This document shows positions 1-7,531 of a stretch of 64,000 nt of DNA, piece after piece. A model generated the notes under the pieces. It ran no database searches and had not been told where the DNA came from. It was given only the letters and a program-made list of their open reading frames with translations. Positions within the stretch are counted from its first letter, which is position 1. Every line of letters starts with the position of its first letter. Made by a program: the position numbers and the translations under genes. The DNA comes from Streptococcus castoreus DSM 17536 (GTDB lineage: Bacteria; Bacillota; Bacilli; Lactobacillales; Streptococcaceae): the NCBI RefSeq assembly GCF_000425025.1, contig NZ_AUKZ01000007.1, positions 1 to 64,000 of the forward strand. The letters run 5' to 3'.

Positions 1-1419
1 AAAAACGACTGCCTCTGGTTCTGCAAAATTAGTGTGTTCAAGATGCGTTAGAGTAACAGACGTAATAACGCTCTTCACGTTTCCTGTTGTTGGATCAACC
101 GTCTTTGTGACGCCTAGTTTCCCATGGATATTGACCTTACCAACAAATTTTTTCCAGTCATGGAGTTGTTTTGTCCACACAAAAGTATTGTCAGCACTGT
201 TATAAGTAAACTCATCTTTAATGATATCGCCATTTGGGGCTGTGGCTGGGTCGGCACTAAAGATAGGATCCAATGTGACATTGTCAGGAGCTTTTGCCAA
301 GTAATCTTTTAAGGCTTGGGCTGCTTCCCCGTGTTGTTTTTCATAGTCAGCCAAAGCCTGTTGGTTTTGACGCTCTGCTTCTTGTCGAGCCTTAGCGTTA
401 CGATCACGAATGGCGGCATTCTCAGCTTTGATGCGCTCAATCTCCGCTAACTTTTCTTGGTATTCTGCTTGGGCTGCTTGATTGGTTTGATTCGTCGCTT
501 GACCTGCTTGTTCATTACGTTTACGGATAGCTTCATTTTCTGATTCAATCTGCTTGATTTCTGCCAATTTTGCTTCATAAGCTGCTTGTAGCGCTTGGTT
601 TTGACGCTCTGCTTCTTGTTGAGCCTTCCCATTACGATCACGAATAGCGGCATTCTCAGCTTTGATGCGCTCAATCTCTGCTAGCTTTTCTTGGTAGGCA
701 GCTTGAGCTGCTTGACTAGCTTGATGAGTCGCTTGACTAGCTTGTTGGTTGCGCTGACGGATAGCTTCATTTTCAGCCTTGATTCGCTCGATTTCAGTTA
801 ACTTCGCCTCATAGTCTGCCTTTAATTGGGCATTCATGGCATCAGCTGCTTCTTGGGCTTGTTTGTTTTGTGCATCTACTTGGGCTTGACCAGCTTCATT
901 TTTAGCTTTGGTATCAGCTTCCCCTTTAGTATTAAGAGCGTCAACTCTAGCTTTTTCATCACGATTAGCTTGATCAATAGCTTTATTTTCCGAAACTGCT
1001 TGATTAATAGCTGTTGTGTTGGCTTCTTGCTTAGTTGTAGCTTCTGTGACAGCTTTAGTTTGTTTCTCTAAATCGGCTTGCGCAGATGATAAGCTATCAT
1101 GCGTGACCTTATCAGACTGTTTTACAGTAACACCTGCTTCTTGAGCTGTTGTGACAGCATTATCCCATTCAGTGTTGCTCACCTCTGATACCAACTCCCC
1201 TGACTGCTGACCAGCTTGATGAGCTAGCTGTGTTTGATCAGCTGTTGGAGGTGTTTGTAGCGTTGTTAAGTTAGTCGCTGGATTTAAAGGAGTTACGTCA
1301 TCCGCAGAAACACTTGTTGTGCCCATAAGAACTAGGCTCCCCAAAGCAATAACTGGAACTAAACCGTAGGCTTTGGATTTACGGAAATAGCCGTGTCCTT
1401 TCGTTTTCAATGTGTTCAT
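1..1419 (-). CDS. Antigen I/II family surface adhesin, N-terminal part (cut by window edge)
   Basis: The minus-strand frame is open from the ATG at 1419 to the window edge, giving 473 codons without a stop. The N-terminus is a long basic signal peptide (KSKAYG motif, hydrophobic core, cleavage near SVSA/DD at about residue 40). A helical alanine-rich region follows; residues 203-358 are four 39-residue half-repeats beginning Y(E/Q)(A/E)KL, the A-repeat signature of antigen I/II adhesins. After that the sequence changes to a globular segment typical of the start of the V domain. Family members bind salivary and matrix glycoproteins and are sortase-anchored; the C-terminus is outside the window. 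The downstream order in transcription cannot be seen. It is the outermost gene of an accessory block that also carries a replication initiator, so transfer is likely. Family assignment is firm; the exact subfamily (for example AspA) is inference. Confidence 0.88.
   Translation of the reverse strand, partial: MNTLKTKGHGYFRKSKAYGLVPVIALGSLVLMGTTSVSADDVTPLNPATNLTTLQTPPTADQTQLAHQAGQQSGELVSEVSNTEWDNAVTTAQEAGVTVKQSDKVTHDSLSSAQADLEKQTKAVTEATTKQEANTTAINQAVSENKAIDQANRDEKARVDALNTKGEADTKAKNEAGQAQVDAQNKQAQEAADAMNAQLKADYEAKLTEIERIKAENEAIRQRNQQASQATHQASQAAQAAYQEKLAEIERIKAENAAIRDRNGKAQQEAERQNQALQAAYEAKLAEIKQIESENEAIRKRNEQAGQATNQTNQAAQAEYQEKLAEIERIKAENAAIRDRNAKARQEAERQNQQALADYEKQHGEAAQALKDYLAKAPDNVTLDPIFSADPATAPNGDIIKDEFTYNSADNTFVWTKQLHDWKKFVGKVNIHGKLGVTKTVDPTTGNVKSVITSVTLTHLEHTNFAEPEAVVF
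346..813 (-). repeat. Four tandem 117-bp half-repeats (A region)
   Basis: The stretch encodes four consecutive units of exactly 39 residues in the antigen I/II protein. Units 1 and 3 resemble each other most, as do units 2 and 4, so the true repeat is 78 residues (234 bp) made of two alternating halves. Each half carries the core AEI(E/K)xI plus an ENxAIRxRN motif and predicts an alpha-helix. Confidence 0.9.
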
Positions 1420-1471
1420 TTTTAATTTCTCTCTTCTAGGTTGCTTTTTGTGACATTCCCAGGTCATGTAA

Positions 1472-2170
1472 TTAGTGTGATACTTTTTTCTTGACAGCGT
1501 AGCCTAAAACCGAAATTAACATCATGCCCAAGTAACCAAGCACGCTTTGTTTATCACCTGTTTTTGGCAAGGTCTTTTTAGCGCCTGTACTATCTGTAAT
1601 GGTCACTGTCCCATTAGGATTAACATGGCCACCAAGGCTCTCAGGGGTAACGACTTGTGTCCGGCCTGCTTGGTCACGAATAATCACCTGACTGTCCTTA
1701 GTACCGATAACTGTTTTGTCTGGTGTGACTGGAATGGGTTTAAAGACCACCTCACCTGTCGTGGTATCCACCTTTTCAATAATGTCTTTTGAGACATTAT
1801 CTGGGACAAGCTCTTCTTTTTTCTTGTCTTCACTAGGCTTAGGCTTTTCAGGTGTTACTTCTTCTTTAGGCTTTGTTTCCTCTTTAGGAGATTCAACTTT
1901 CCCTGGAACCGTTTCTGGTTTATCTTCTTTCCCAGCTGATGGGGTGGTCGGATCCACAGGAGCAGGTAGTTCTTCTTTTGGAGTTTCTGGCTCTGCTGGT
2001 TTTGAGGTGTCTGGTAGTTTCTCAGGTTGAGCAGGCGCAGGAGTGACCACTTCCGTTGAAGGAGCAGTCGGATCCACTGGCACTGGGGGCTCATCTGCGT
2101 AAGCAAGAGAGGTTGTGAGTAGGGCCACTGTGGTCGCTGTGAGGACACTAAGTAATTGTTTTTTTGTCAT
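1472..2170 (-). CDS. Small proline-rich LPXTG cell-wall protein
   Basis: A 232-residue protein with a signal peptide (cleavage near AYA/DEP at residue 25), a long proline/glutamate/lysine-rich segment (about 30-120) containing two similar PVDPT(A/T)PS stretches, a short region with a GEVVFKPIPVTPDKTVIGTK-type motif, then LPKTG at 201-205, a hydrophobic segment and a KKK tail for sortase A anchoring. No adhesin or enzyme domain is recognisable; the composition suggests a stalk or wall-spanning spacer. It lies 53 bp upstream of the antigen I/II gene and on the same strand, so the two may be co-expressed. Function is not known. Confidence 0.85.
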   Translation of the reverse strand: MTKKQLLSVLTATTVALLTTSLAYADEPPVPVDPTAPSTEVVTPAPAQPEKLPDTSKPAEPETPKEELPAPVDPTTPSAGKEDKPETVPGKVESPKEETKPKEEVTPEKPKPSEDKKKEELVPDNVSKDIIEKVDTTTGEVVFKPIPVTPDKTVIGTKDSQVIIRDQAGRTQVVTPESLGGHVNPNGTVTITDSTGAKKTLPKTGDKQSVLGYLGMMLISVLGYAVKKKVSH

Positions 2171-2175
2171 AAGAG

Positions 2176-2481
2176 TTATTCCTTTCCTTTTCGGTGATAC
2201 CCCCTACCGGTTAAACGTAGCGGGCTTTGTCGGTTGATTCTACGAGCCACTAAAGTATTTTGCGATTTGATGGTTCGTATCTGGTTTAAAATCATCGGGT
2301 AAGGGATAATGACATCAATCTCTTTGAGGATGCCGTCCACATACCCTTTTGTCCTTCGAGTCGCATGTCTTGCTCTTAGAGTGATCAGTGTCCCATCTTC
2401 TAAGAGCGCTGTAGCGCCTCCTTGTTTTCCTAATTGTTTTAAGTCACTTAGGGTGACTAGTGTTTCATTTTCATCAATCAT
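2176..2481 (-). CDS. Accessory-element protein of unknown function
   Basis: I prefer the ATG at 2481 (residues MIDENETLV) because AAGGAG stands just upstream; this gives 101 residues. The open frame extends further upstream without a stop to about 2635 but without a good start (a GTG at 2565 lacks a convincing ribosome binding site), so part of an older longer gene may be present. The protein is soluble, has many arginines near the C-terminus and no motif I recognise. It ends 5 bp before the start of the LPXTG gene at 2170, so the two are probably one transcript. Confidence 0.6.
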   Translation of the reverse strand: MIDENETLVTLSDLKQLGKQGGATALLEDGTLITLRARHATRRTKGYVDGILKEIDVIIPYPMILNQIRTIKSQNTLVARRINRQSPLRLTGRGYHRKGKE

Positions 2482-2751
2482 TGGTTTCTCCTTGATGTTA
2501 ATAGGCTGAAATGAACAGCCATGCTGGAAGAGGTCTGTCACCTCTTCTCGGTAGTTTTGACACACGGTTTTTAGTCTAGGTACCGCAAACTCCTTCGCCT
2601 TAGAGGACAGGTCAAACTCTGGCTTTACGTTAAGTGGTCAGCACTAGCTATCCTTTTCTAGTTACAAACACCGCCCCCTTTTTTCTTTTATGCTTAGACC
2701 ACGCTGATCAGGACAGTGGGGGTATTTAGTTGACAAAGGACTATGAGCTCG

Positions 2752-2831
2752 TTTACCTGCTCGAAGCAACAACTGTAGGCGAAGACTAAGGGATAAATCC
2801 ACTCTAACAGTTGCTGGTTGGAGCAGATAAA
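2752..2831. repeat. Imperfect 25-bp inverted repeat
   Basis: Arms 2752-2776 and 2807-2831 match at 20 of 25 positions when one is reverse-complemented, with a 30-base centre. It lies just past the stop of the LPXTG gene at 2849. No U-run follows, so it is not a standard intrinsic terminator. The rest of 2566-2848 shows no gene other than the start-less frame extension mentioned for the gene at 2176. Confidence 0.55.
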
Positions 2832-2848
2832 CTGCTCAGTTCATTAGC

Positions 2849-3607
2849 TTACTCGGCTTTCTTTTTAACAGAGACTAAGCCAAGGAGCGAGACGAGAGTC
2901 ATTCCTAATAGGCTTAAAAGCAATAAGGATTGCTCACCTGTCTGAGGAAGGCTACTTTGTGAAGTAGTGGCACCAAGAATCTTTTGATGACCGTGCTTGG
3001 CCATCAATTTCACACTAACAGGAGAAGTGTTCTTTGTTTTTGATGATGTTTCTTCTGTTCTCACTGCTACAGTATCAGCCAACTGTGTTGTCCCAGACAC
3101 GTAATCCGTTACGTGTCCTACTTCATTGACCACAGGAACAGCTTCTTCCCCCTTAGCTTCAATCTTAGCTTTGCTTTCAGCTAATTGTGAGTGGTGTTTC
3201 GCAGCTAAAACAGCTTGATAGGCTTTAAAAATGGCTTGATACTGTGCTGCTAGGTCAGCCTCTTTGGCTTGCAAGGTTTTTAAGGTCTCAAGTTCTTGTC
3301 CTAAACGAGCACTTGCTTCACCGAGAACCGCCTTAGCTTGGTTTACTTTATCTTGACTGTCTTGTCTCAATTTTGTCACTTGCTTAAGATTCGTCACATA
3401 AATCTGTTTTTGGGTAAGGTCAGCCTTAGCCTGTTCGACTGCTTTTGTCGCACGACCAAGATTTTCTTGAGCTACTGAAAGGGCTTGAGCTTTTTTCTCT
3501 GGTGGTAAGTTAAAGATAGATTTGGGAATAGAAATTACTTTTTCTTCTGGACTTCTACCAAAGTTTAATAGTTCACGTGGAAGCTGTTTAAATTCATCTT
3601 GTAACAT
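2849..3607 (-). CDS. LPXTG protein lacking a signal peptide (SEC10/PgrA-like C-terminus)
   Basis: A 252-residue protein. Residues about 30-150 form an alanine/lysine/glutamine-rich coiled coil resembling the C-terminal part of SEC10/PgrA surface-exclusion proteins of conjugative elements; LPQTG, a hydrophobic leucine-rich segment and a KKK tail follow at the very end. There is no signal peptide: the N-terminus (MLQDEFKQLPRELL) is charged and soluble. The start codon lies one base after the repA stop, and a GGAGGT inside the last codons of repA is well placed as ribosome binding site, so translation is coupled to repA. It is best explained as the retained 3' part of a surface-exclusion gene joined to repA by a deletion. 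Without export the sorting signal cannot work. Confidence 0.7.
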   Translation of the reverse strand: MLQDEFKQLPRELLNFGRSPEEKVISIPKSIFNLPPEKKAQALSVAQENLGRATKAVEQAKADLTQKQIYVTNLKQVTKLRQDSQDKVNQAKAVLGEASARLGQELETLKTLQAKEADLAAQYQAIFKAYQAVLAAKHHSQLAESKAKIEAKGEEAVPVVNEVGHVTDYVSGTTQLADTVAVRTEETSSKTKNTSPVSVKLMAKHGHQKILGATTSQSSLPQTGEQSLLLLSLLGMTLVSLLGLVSVKKKAE

Positions 3608-3608
3608 G

Positions 3609-4745
3609 TCACACCTCCATTTTTAGTGCGGTTAAATACTGGTCTAGTTTGCTTTCTGACAGTTTATTTGGATAGTAATAACTGATTAGACTCGGACATG
3701 CTTCAGGGAATTTTCTTGCATAGTCACTTTGATCAGCTAAAGCTATAAAACCTTGTTCTTTTTCAATCAGTAAAGCTATTTTCCAGAAATGCACCATCAT
3801 CTTGTAGAAATAGCCTGAGATATTTTTGATTGCCTTACCTTCATTCTCACCTGTTTTGATTTTGAAAATAAGCTTATCTACTTCACGTTCCAGTTCCAGC
3901 GACCAGACTTCACCATAAATCATTTCTTGATGATTCAAGAGGTGACTATAATCTTTTTCAACCTGACGCTTGGCTTGGTAGATTTTGTTTTCAAGGAGCT
4001 TCGCTTCTTTGCCAAACAAACTAAGTCGTTGAATGGTTTGGGCAGAGAGAAAACCATGTTGGCCCATTTGGAATGCTTCAGAATCTGATATGAGGTTTAA
4101 AGGCGACTCGTTCTCGTATCGATTAGTATCGTTATTATTATCTGTTTTACTCTTCTCTGTCTTTATTGCGTCCGATTTATGGACTTTTTGACGTCCGTTT
4201 TTCGGACGTCCGAAAAACGGACTTCCGCTATTATCAAGGAGTTGAGACTCTTTTTGAGACGGTTCTTCTTTTTGGTAAAGAACCTTCCCAAAAGAATCAA
4301 CTTTTTTTAGTAAGACCCCATCAGCATTGTAGTGCTCTGTCACTTCTAAACTAGCATCAACCAACTGGAGGTAGAGGCGATTAGGTTTATTAAGACCCTG
4401 CCTAACTTCACGTAAGAGACCGTGCTCATGCAACTCTTTCTTTATCTGTGTAACCTTCATCTTGCCTTTATCCAGTAACAACATCAAATCTGTAACGGTG
4501 AAAATTAAGAAAACTGCTCCATTTTTATCAACATAATCCCTATTACCTTTTTGAAAGGAGCTGATACTTAATTTACAGCGATTAAAGAGTGCTCCATAGG
4601 CCAACTTAGCATCAGATGATAGTTCAACATAAGAACTAGTTAGTTTGACATAGCCATTATCATTGTGCTGAATACGAGTAAAAAATATTTCTGGAATCTG
4701 GTAAAAGGTCTGGGTAGCTAGTTGGTCAATTGTAATATCAGCCAT
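3609..4745 (-). CDS. repA: RepA_N-type replication initiator protein
   Basis: A 378-residue protein. The N-terminal about 120 residues (TFYQIPEIFF, then SSDAKLAYGALFNRC, then TVTDLMLLLDKGKMKVTQIKKEL) match the RepA_N winged-helix domain of Gram-positive plasmids and integrative elements. A low-complexity central linker (about 160-215) is encoded by DNA holding a perfect 30-bp palindrome, and the C-terminal half is a host-specific helical domain. In this family the origin usually lies inside the gene, so the linker DNA is the expected origin. The start follows GGAGGATAACA. A 57-residue ORF ends 2 bp upstream and a signal-less LPXTG gene starts 1 bp downstream. Confidence 0.85.
   Translation of the reverse strand: MADITIDQLATQTFYQIPEIFFTRIQHNDNGYVKLTSSYVELSSDAKLAYGALFNRCKLSISSFQKGNRDYVDKNGAVFLIFTVTDLMLLLDKGKMKVTQIKKELHEHGLLREVRQGLNKPNRLYLQLVDASLEVTEHYNADGVLLKKVDSFGKVLYQKEEPSQKESQLLDNSGSPFFGRPKNGRQKVHKSDAIKTEKSKTDNNNDTNRYENESPLNLISDSEAFQMGQHGFLSAQTIQRLSLFGKEAKLLENKIYQAKRQVEKDYSHLLNHQEMIYGEVWSLELEREVDKLIFKIKTGENEGKAIKNISGYFYKMMVHFWKIALLIEKEQGFIALADQSDYARKFPEACPSLISYYYPNKLSESKLDQYLTALKMEV
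4193..4222. repeat. Perfect 30-bp palindrome in repA, candidate origin element
   Basis: Both 15-bp halves (GTCCGTTTTTCGGAC and its reverse complement GTCCGAAAAACGGAC) match without a mismatch, and each half is itself nearly palindromic, so GTCCG/CGGAC units occur four times at close spacing. It sits in the part of repA coding for the hydrophilic linker, where RepA_N replicons usually carry their iterons. Role as RepA binding site or origin is inferred. Confidence 0.7.
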
Positions 4746-4747
4746 TG

Positions 4748-4921
4748 TTATCCTCCAATCACTTGAAGTCTCATTCCTCCATTAGACGGAAAATGAATCA
4801 GTTGTTGTTCTTCCAGCTCCTCCACAGCAGTAAGTGCCCTTTCTCGTGACCATCCTGTTTGTTTCATGAGATCTACTATCACCATATTTTTGGTTAATTG
4901 CGCTATTGCCGATTGTTTCAT
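4748..4921 (-). CDS. 57-residue protein upstream of repA, winged-helix-like
   Basis: A short frame with ATG at 4921, preceded by GGAAAGG, and a TAA two bases before the repA start. The product begins MKQSAIAQLTKNMVIVDLMK and continues with a helix containing GWSRERALTAVEELEEQ and a final LIHF...MRLQVIGG strand pair. This helix-turn-helix plus wing pattern suggests a small DNA-binding regulator, possibly of repA copy control. The tight spacing to repA and a good ribosome binding site support that it is translated. No family was recognised. Confidence 0.6.
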   Translation of the reverse strand: MKQSAIAQLTKNMVIVDLMKQTGWSRERALTAVEELEEQQLIHFPSNGGMRLQVIGG

Positions 4922-5025
4922 TTGGTATCCTTTCCCTTTATTAAAACTTTAGTATTAAAATACTATTTTTCAATATCTTCCCTTTTTAGATGTCAAACCC
5001 TTTGTCTCTTTCTTCCTGAATCATC

Positions 5026-5406
5026 TTACCCTCCTAATACATCACTCATTAACTCTGAGTTCAAGTCCAAAGTAAGCCATAAAGCTTCTTCTTGTGTGAG
5101 TTGCTTGACATGATCCCAAGTGCCATTTCTGGAATGTTCATAGTAGGGATATGTTCCGTGTTTATTTCGAGGGCTTAACTCATGGATGATGCCATCTCTT
5201 ACAACTTCCCATAGAAGGCTTGAAGGTTTGTAATAATAACCATTTCTTAACCAAATTCTGTTTAGATCATCATATGGAGATGCTTTCTCTTCTTTAGGAA
5301 AAGTTTCAGAATCTGAAACAGTCACTTCTTTCTCTTCATCAAGATCTATCACTTCAAATATGTCTAGAGTTTCAATATCCATGATGATTTCAATATTATT
5401 TGACAT
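5026..5406 (-). CDS. Acidic accessory protein of unknown function
   Basis: A 126-residue protein with a very acidic N-terminal third (residues 5-45, rich in D/E) followed by an aromatic segment with WLRNGYYYKPSSLLWEV and a C-terminal TWDHVKQLTQEEALWL motif. No membrane segment or signal peptide. It is the last accessory gene before the comF operon terminator. The 100 bp between it and the small ORF at 4921 hold only AT-rich sequence. I do not recognise the family. Confidence 0.55.
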   Translation of the reverse strand: MSNNIEIIMDIETLDIFEVIDLDEEKEVTVSDSETFPKEEKASPYDDLNRIWLRNGYYYKPSSLLWEVVRDGIIHELSPRNKHGTYPYYEHSRNGTWDHVKQLTQEEALWLTLDLNSELMSDVLGG

Positions 5407-5440
5407 CTGTTTTGTGTCCTTTCAGCAGTTTTAGGCAACG

Positions 5441-5472
5441 AAAAAAGAGAACGAATTTCTCGTTCTCTTAAG
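5441..5472 (-). terminator. Terminator of the comF operon
   Basis: AAGAGAACG and CGTTCTCTT arms flank a short loop and are followed on the minus strand by a run of six T. It lies about 45 bp after the comFC stop and marks the border between core genome and the accessory block. Confidence 0.8.
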
Positions 5473-5514
5473 CTATAGGGTATTCAATTTTACGTTTCCC
5501 AAAACTCTAGACAC

Positions 5515-6180
5515 TTACCGTGCAATTGATAAACTTTTGATGACGGTATTTCCAACTTTTTCTAACGCTTTTTTTAAGGTGATAATAGTGCTACCCGTAG
5601 TATAAATATCATCGACTATCACTATTTTTTCTGGAATTTCTTCGTTAACAATTAACTGATAATGTCGTTCTGATAATAAACGTTCTTTTTTATTTTTTGA
5701 CGATTGGCGATCAGTATCAAGTCTCTTAAACAGATTAACATAGCTAATATTTCCAGCATCAAGAATAGCAGTCACTTGATTAAATCCTCTTTCTTGATAA
5801 CGTTCCTTACTAACCGGAACCGGAACAGGTGTAAATCCTCGGTAGTTTTTTTGAATCATTTCTGCTAGTTCCTGCGCAAAAACCTTTCTTAATAGATAAT
5901 CACCTTGAAATTTATATTGACTAAAGTACGCCTTCATAGCTGGATTGTAACGATACAAACTTCTGTGGTCCACCTTATATCCTCTTTTTTTCCACTCTAA
6001 GCAATCCTTGCATGAATCCTCGTCAGAAACAGAGCAACAAGTGAGACAAGCATTCTGATCAATTTTTTGAAAACTTTGTTGACAGTTTTGACAAATGAAT
6101 GATTGCTTACACCTCAAAAAAAGGATATCCGTTAAGTTTAATTGTATCTGACTAGTTTGTTGACATATTAGACAAGTCAT
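5515..6180 (-). CDS. comFC: ComFC, phosphoribosyltransferase-like competence protein
   Basis: A 221-residue late competence protein. The N-terminus has two zinc-binding cysteine clusters (CLIC...C..CQQSF and CLTCC...CKDC), and the C-terminal half is a type I phosphoribosyltransferase fold with the signature KIVIVDDIYTTGST near residue 190. ComFC works with the ComFA helicase in pulling single-stranded DNA through the membrane. Its start overlaps the end of comFA by 29 bp, so translation is coupled. Length is normal. Confidence 0.92.
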   Translation of the reverse strand: MTCLICQQTSQIQLNLTDILFLRCKQSFICQNCQQSFQKIDQNACLTCCSVSDEDSCKDCLEWKKRGYKVDHRSLYRYNPAMKAYFSQYKFQGDYLLRKVFAQELAEMIQKNYRGFTPVPVPVSKERYQERGFNQVTAILDAGNISYVNLFKRLDTDRQSSKNKKERLLSERHYQLIVNEEIPEKIVIVDDIYTTGSTIITLKKALEKVGNTVIKSLSIAR

Positions 6181-7468
6181 TTTGATAACCTTTCTGGTTC
6201 ATTTCCTTGATTTCTTTTCTTGCTTTAAACATCGCATTGCTTACGCCATCATGAAAAAAATATAGGGTTCCTGTTGGTCTCTTACTGGACCTGCCGACAC
6301 GTCCTGAGATTTGAACTAAGCTTTGAGGAGTGTAAGCCCGGTGGTGAGCTGCAATAACAAAAACATCAACACATGGAAAGGTGACCCCTCTTTCCAAAAG
6401 GGTTGTTGTGACCAAAATGGTCTTTTCTCCTTGGCGAAATGCCTCTACCTTTTCCACCCTATTGTCAGATTGACTGGAAACACATGCTATTCTTTCTTTT
6501 GGGAATTCCTTTTTTAAAAGCGCTGTTACAACTTCTGCTGTGGCAATAATTGGCAGAAAAATTAAGAGTGGATACCCCGATTGCCTTTGCTCTTTGATTA
6601 ATCGTACCAACAATCGAGGTAATTTCTTCTGATGAATAGCCTTTAAAATATTAAAACTTCTAACAAACTTAGGAACTACTAAGGGCATATTATGAAAACG
6701 CCTTGCAAGGGTTAGTTTTTCCAGCTCTTTTCTTCTGACCTTTTCTTCTAATTCTCTCGTTGAGGTGGCTGTTAAAAAAAGCTTACTGGCATCTTCTTTT
6801 GCTGCCTGACTGACTGCATGATTTAGCTGGAGATTATCAACAAATGGAAAGGCATCCACTTCATCAACAATGAGTAAATCAAAAGCTTTATAAAATGTCA
6901 ATAATTGATGAGTTGTTGCTACTATGATCGGACTTCGTTGATAGGTAGGAGAGGTGCCATGCATAAGACAAACTTGGCAAGAAAATGCCTTGCTTAATCG
7001 TTTTTCAAGTTCGATACAAACATCCACTCGAGGGCTGGCTATACAAACCCAGCCACCAGCATTAACAATTTTTTCGATAACAGCATATATCATCTCTGTT
7101 TTCCCTGCACCCGTTACAGCGTGAACCAAGGTTTGCTTCTGTTCTTGACTATTTTTAACCAGCTGCTGTGATATTTCTTCTTGATAAGGGGTTAGTTTTC
7201 CCTCCCATTTTAGGTAGTTTCCTTTTGGAAAAGGTTTTGGATCAACATAATAAAGGGGGGTATCGGATTGATTTCGTCCAAAAACAATACAAAATCGACA
7301 ATAATATGCTCCACTAGGTAAATGTGTCTCTTTGCCAATAGAATTATTACACCGCTGACAAGTAACTAATTCTCCCTTTATGACAATACTTTCTAAAGTT
7401 TGTGCCATTTCTTTTTCGTTTTCCGTTAATTGTCGTTCAAGAAGTAACCTGCCATATTTATTTTCCAT
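6152..7468 (-). CDS. comFA: ComFA, DEAD-box-like DNA uptake ATPase
   Basis: The ATG at 7468 (MENKYG) is chosen over one three codons upstream because AAGG is better spaced; this gives 438 residues. An N-terminal four-cysteine zinc motif (CQRC...CRFC, about 38-63) precedes a Walker A GAGKTEM (about 120), a DEVDAF Walker B and a TATSTR motif, then helicase C motifs including QISGRVGRSS. ComFA is the cytoplasmic motor that imports transforming DNA through ComEC. A box close to the SigX consensus lies just upstream, consistent with competence control. Confidence 0.93.
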   Translation of the reverse strand: MENKYGRLLLERQLTENEKEMAQTLESIVIKGELVTCQRCNNSIGKETHLPSGAYYCRFCIVFGRNQSDTPLYYVDPKPFPKGNYLKWEGKLTPYQEEISQQLVKNSQEQKQTLVHAVTGAGKTEMIYAVIEKIVNAGGWVCIASPRVDVCIELEKRLSKAFSCQVCLMHGTSPTYQRSPIIVATTHQLLTFYKAFDLLIVDEVDAFPFVDNLQLNHAVSQAAKEDASKLFLTATSTRELEEKVRRKELEKLTLARRFHNMPLVVPKFVRSFNILKAIHQKKLPRLLVRLIKEQRQSGYPLLIFLPIIATAEVVTALLKKEFPKERIACVSSQSDNRVEKVEAFRQGEKTILVTTTLLERGVTFPCVDVFVIAAHHRAYTPQSLVQISGRVGRSSKRPTGTLYFFHDGVSNAMFKARKEIKEMNQKGYQNDLSNMSTN

Positions 7469-7484
7469 ATCTCCCATACCTTAT

Positions 7485-7492
7485 TATTCGAT
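7485..7492 (-). promoter_or_regulatory. Cin-box-like SigX promoter element of comFA
   Basis: The minus strand reads ATCGAATA, differing from the streptococcal cin-box TACGAATA only in the first two bases, and is located 16 bp before the chosen comFA start. Late competence genes are read by SigX from such boxes, which act in place of the -10 element. The leader would be about ten bases long. Confidence 0.55.
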
Positions 7493-7531
7493 ATTTTTGC
7501 TAATTTTTGGCTTTTCTTGTAAAATTTTCTT

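Noticed and set aside
124-1071. Plus-strand frames opposite the antigen I/II gene.
   Set aside because: The minus-strand frame is continuous with a signal peptide and repeats; the opposite frames are shadows without start signals.
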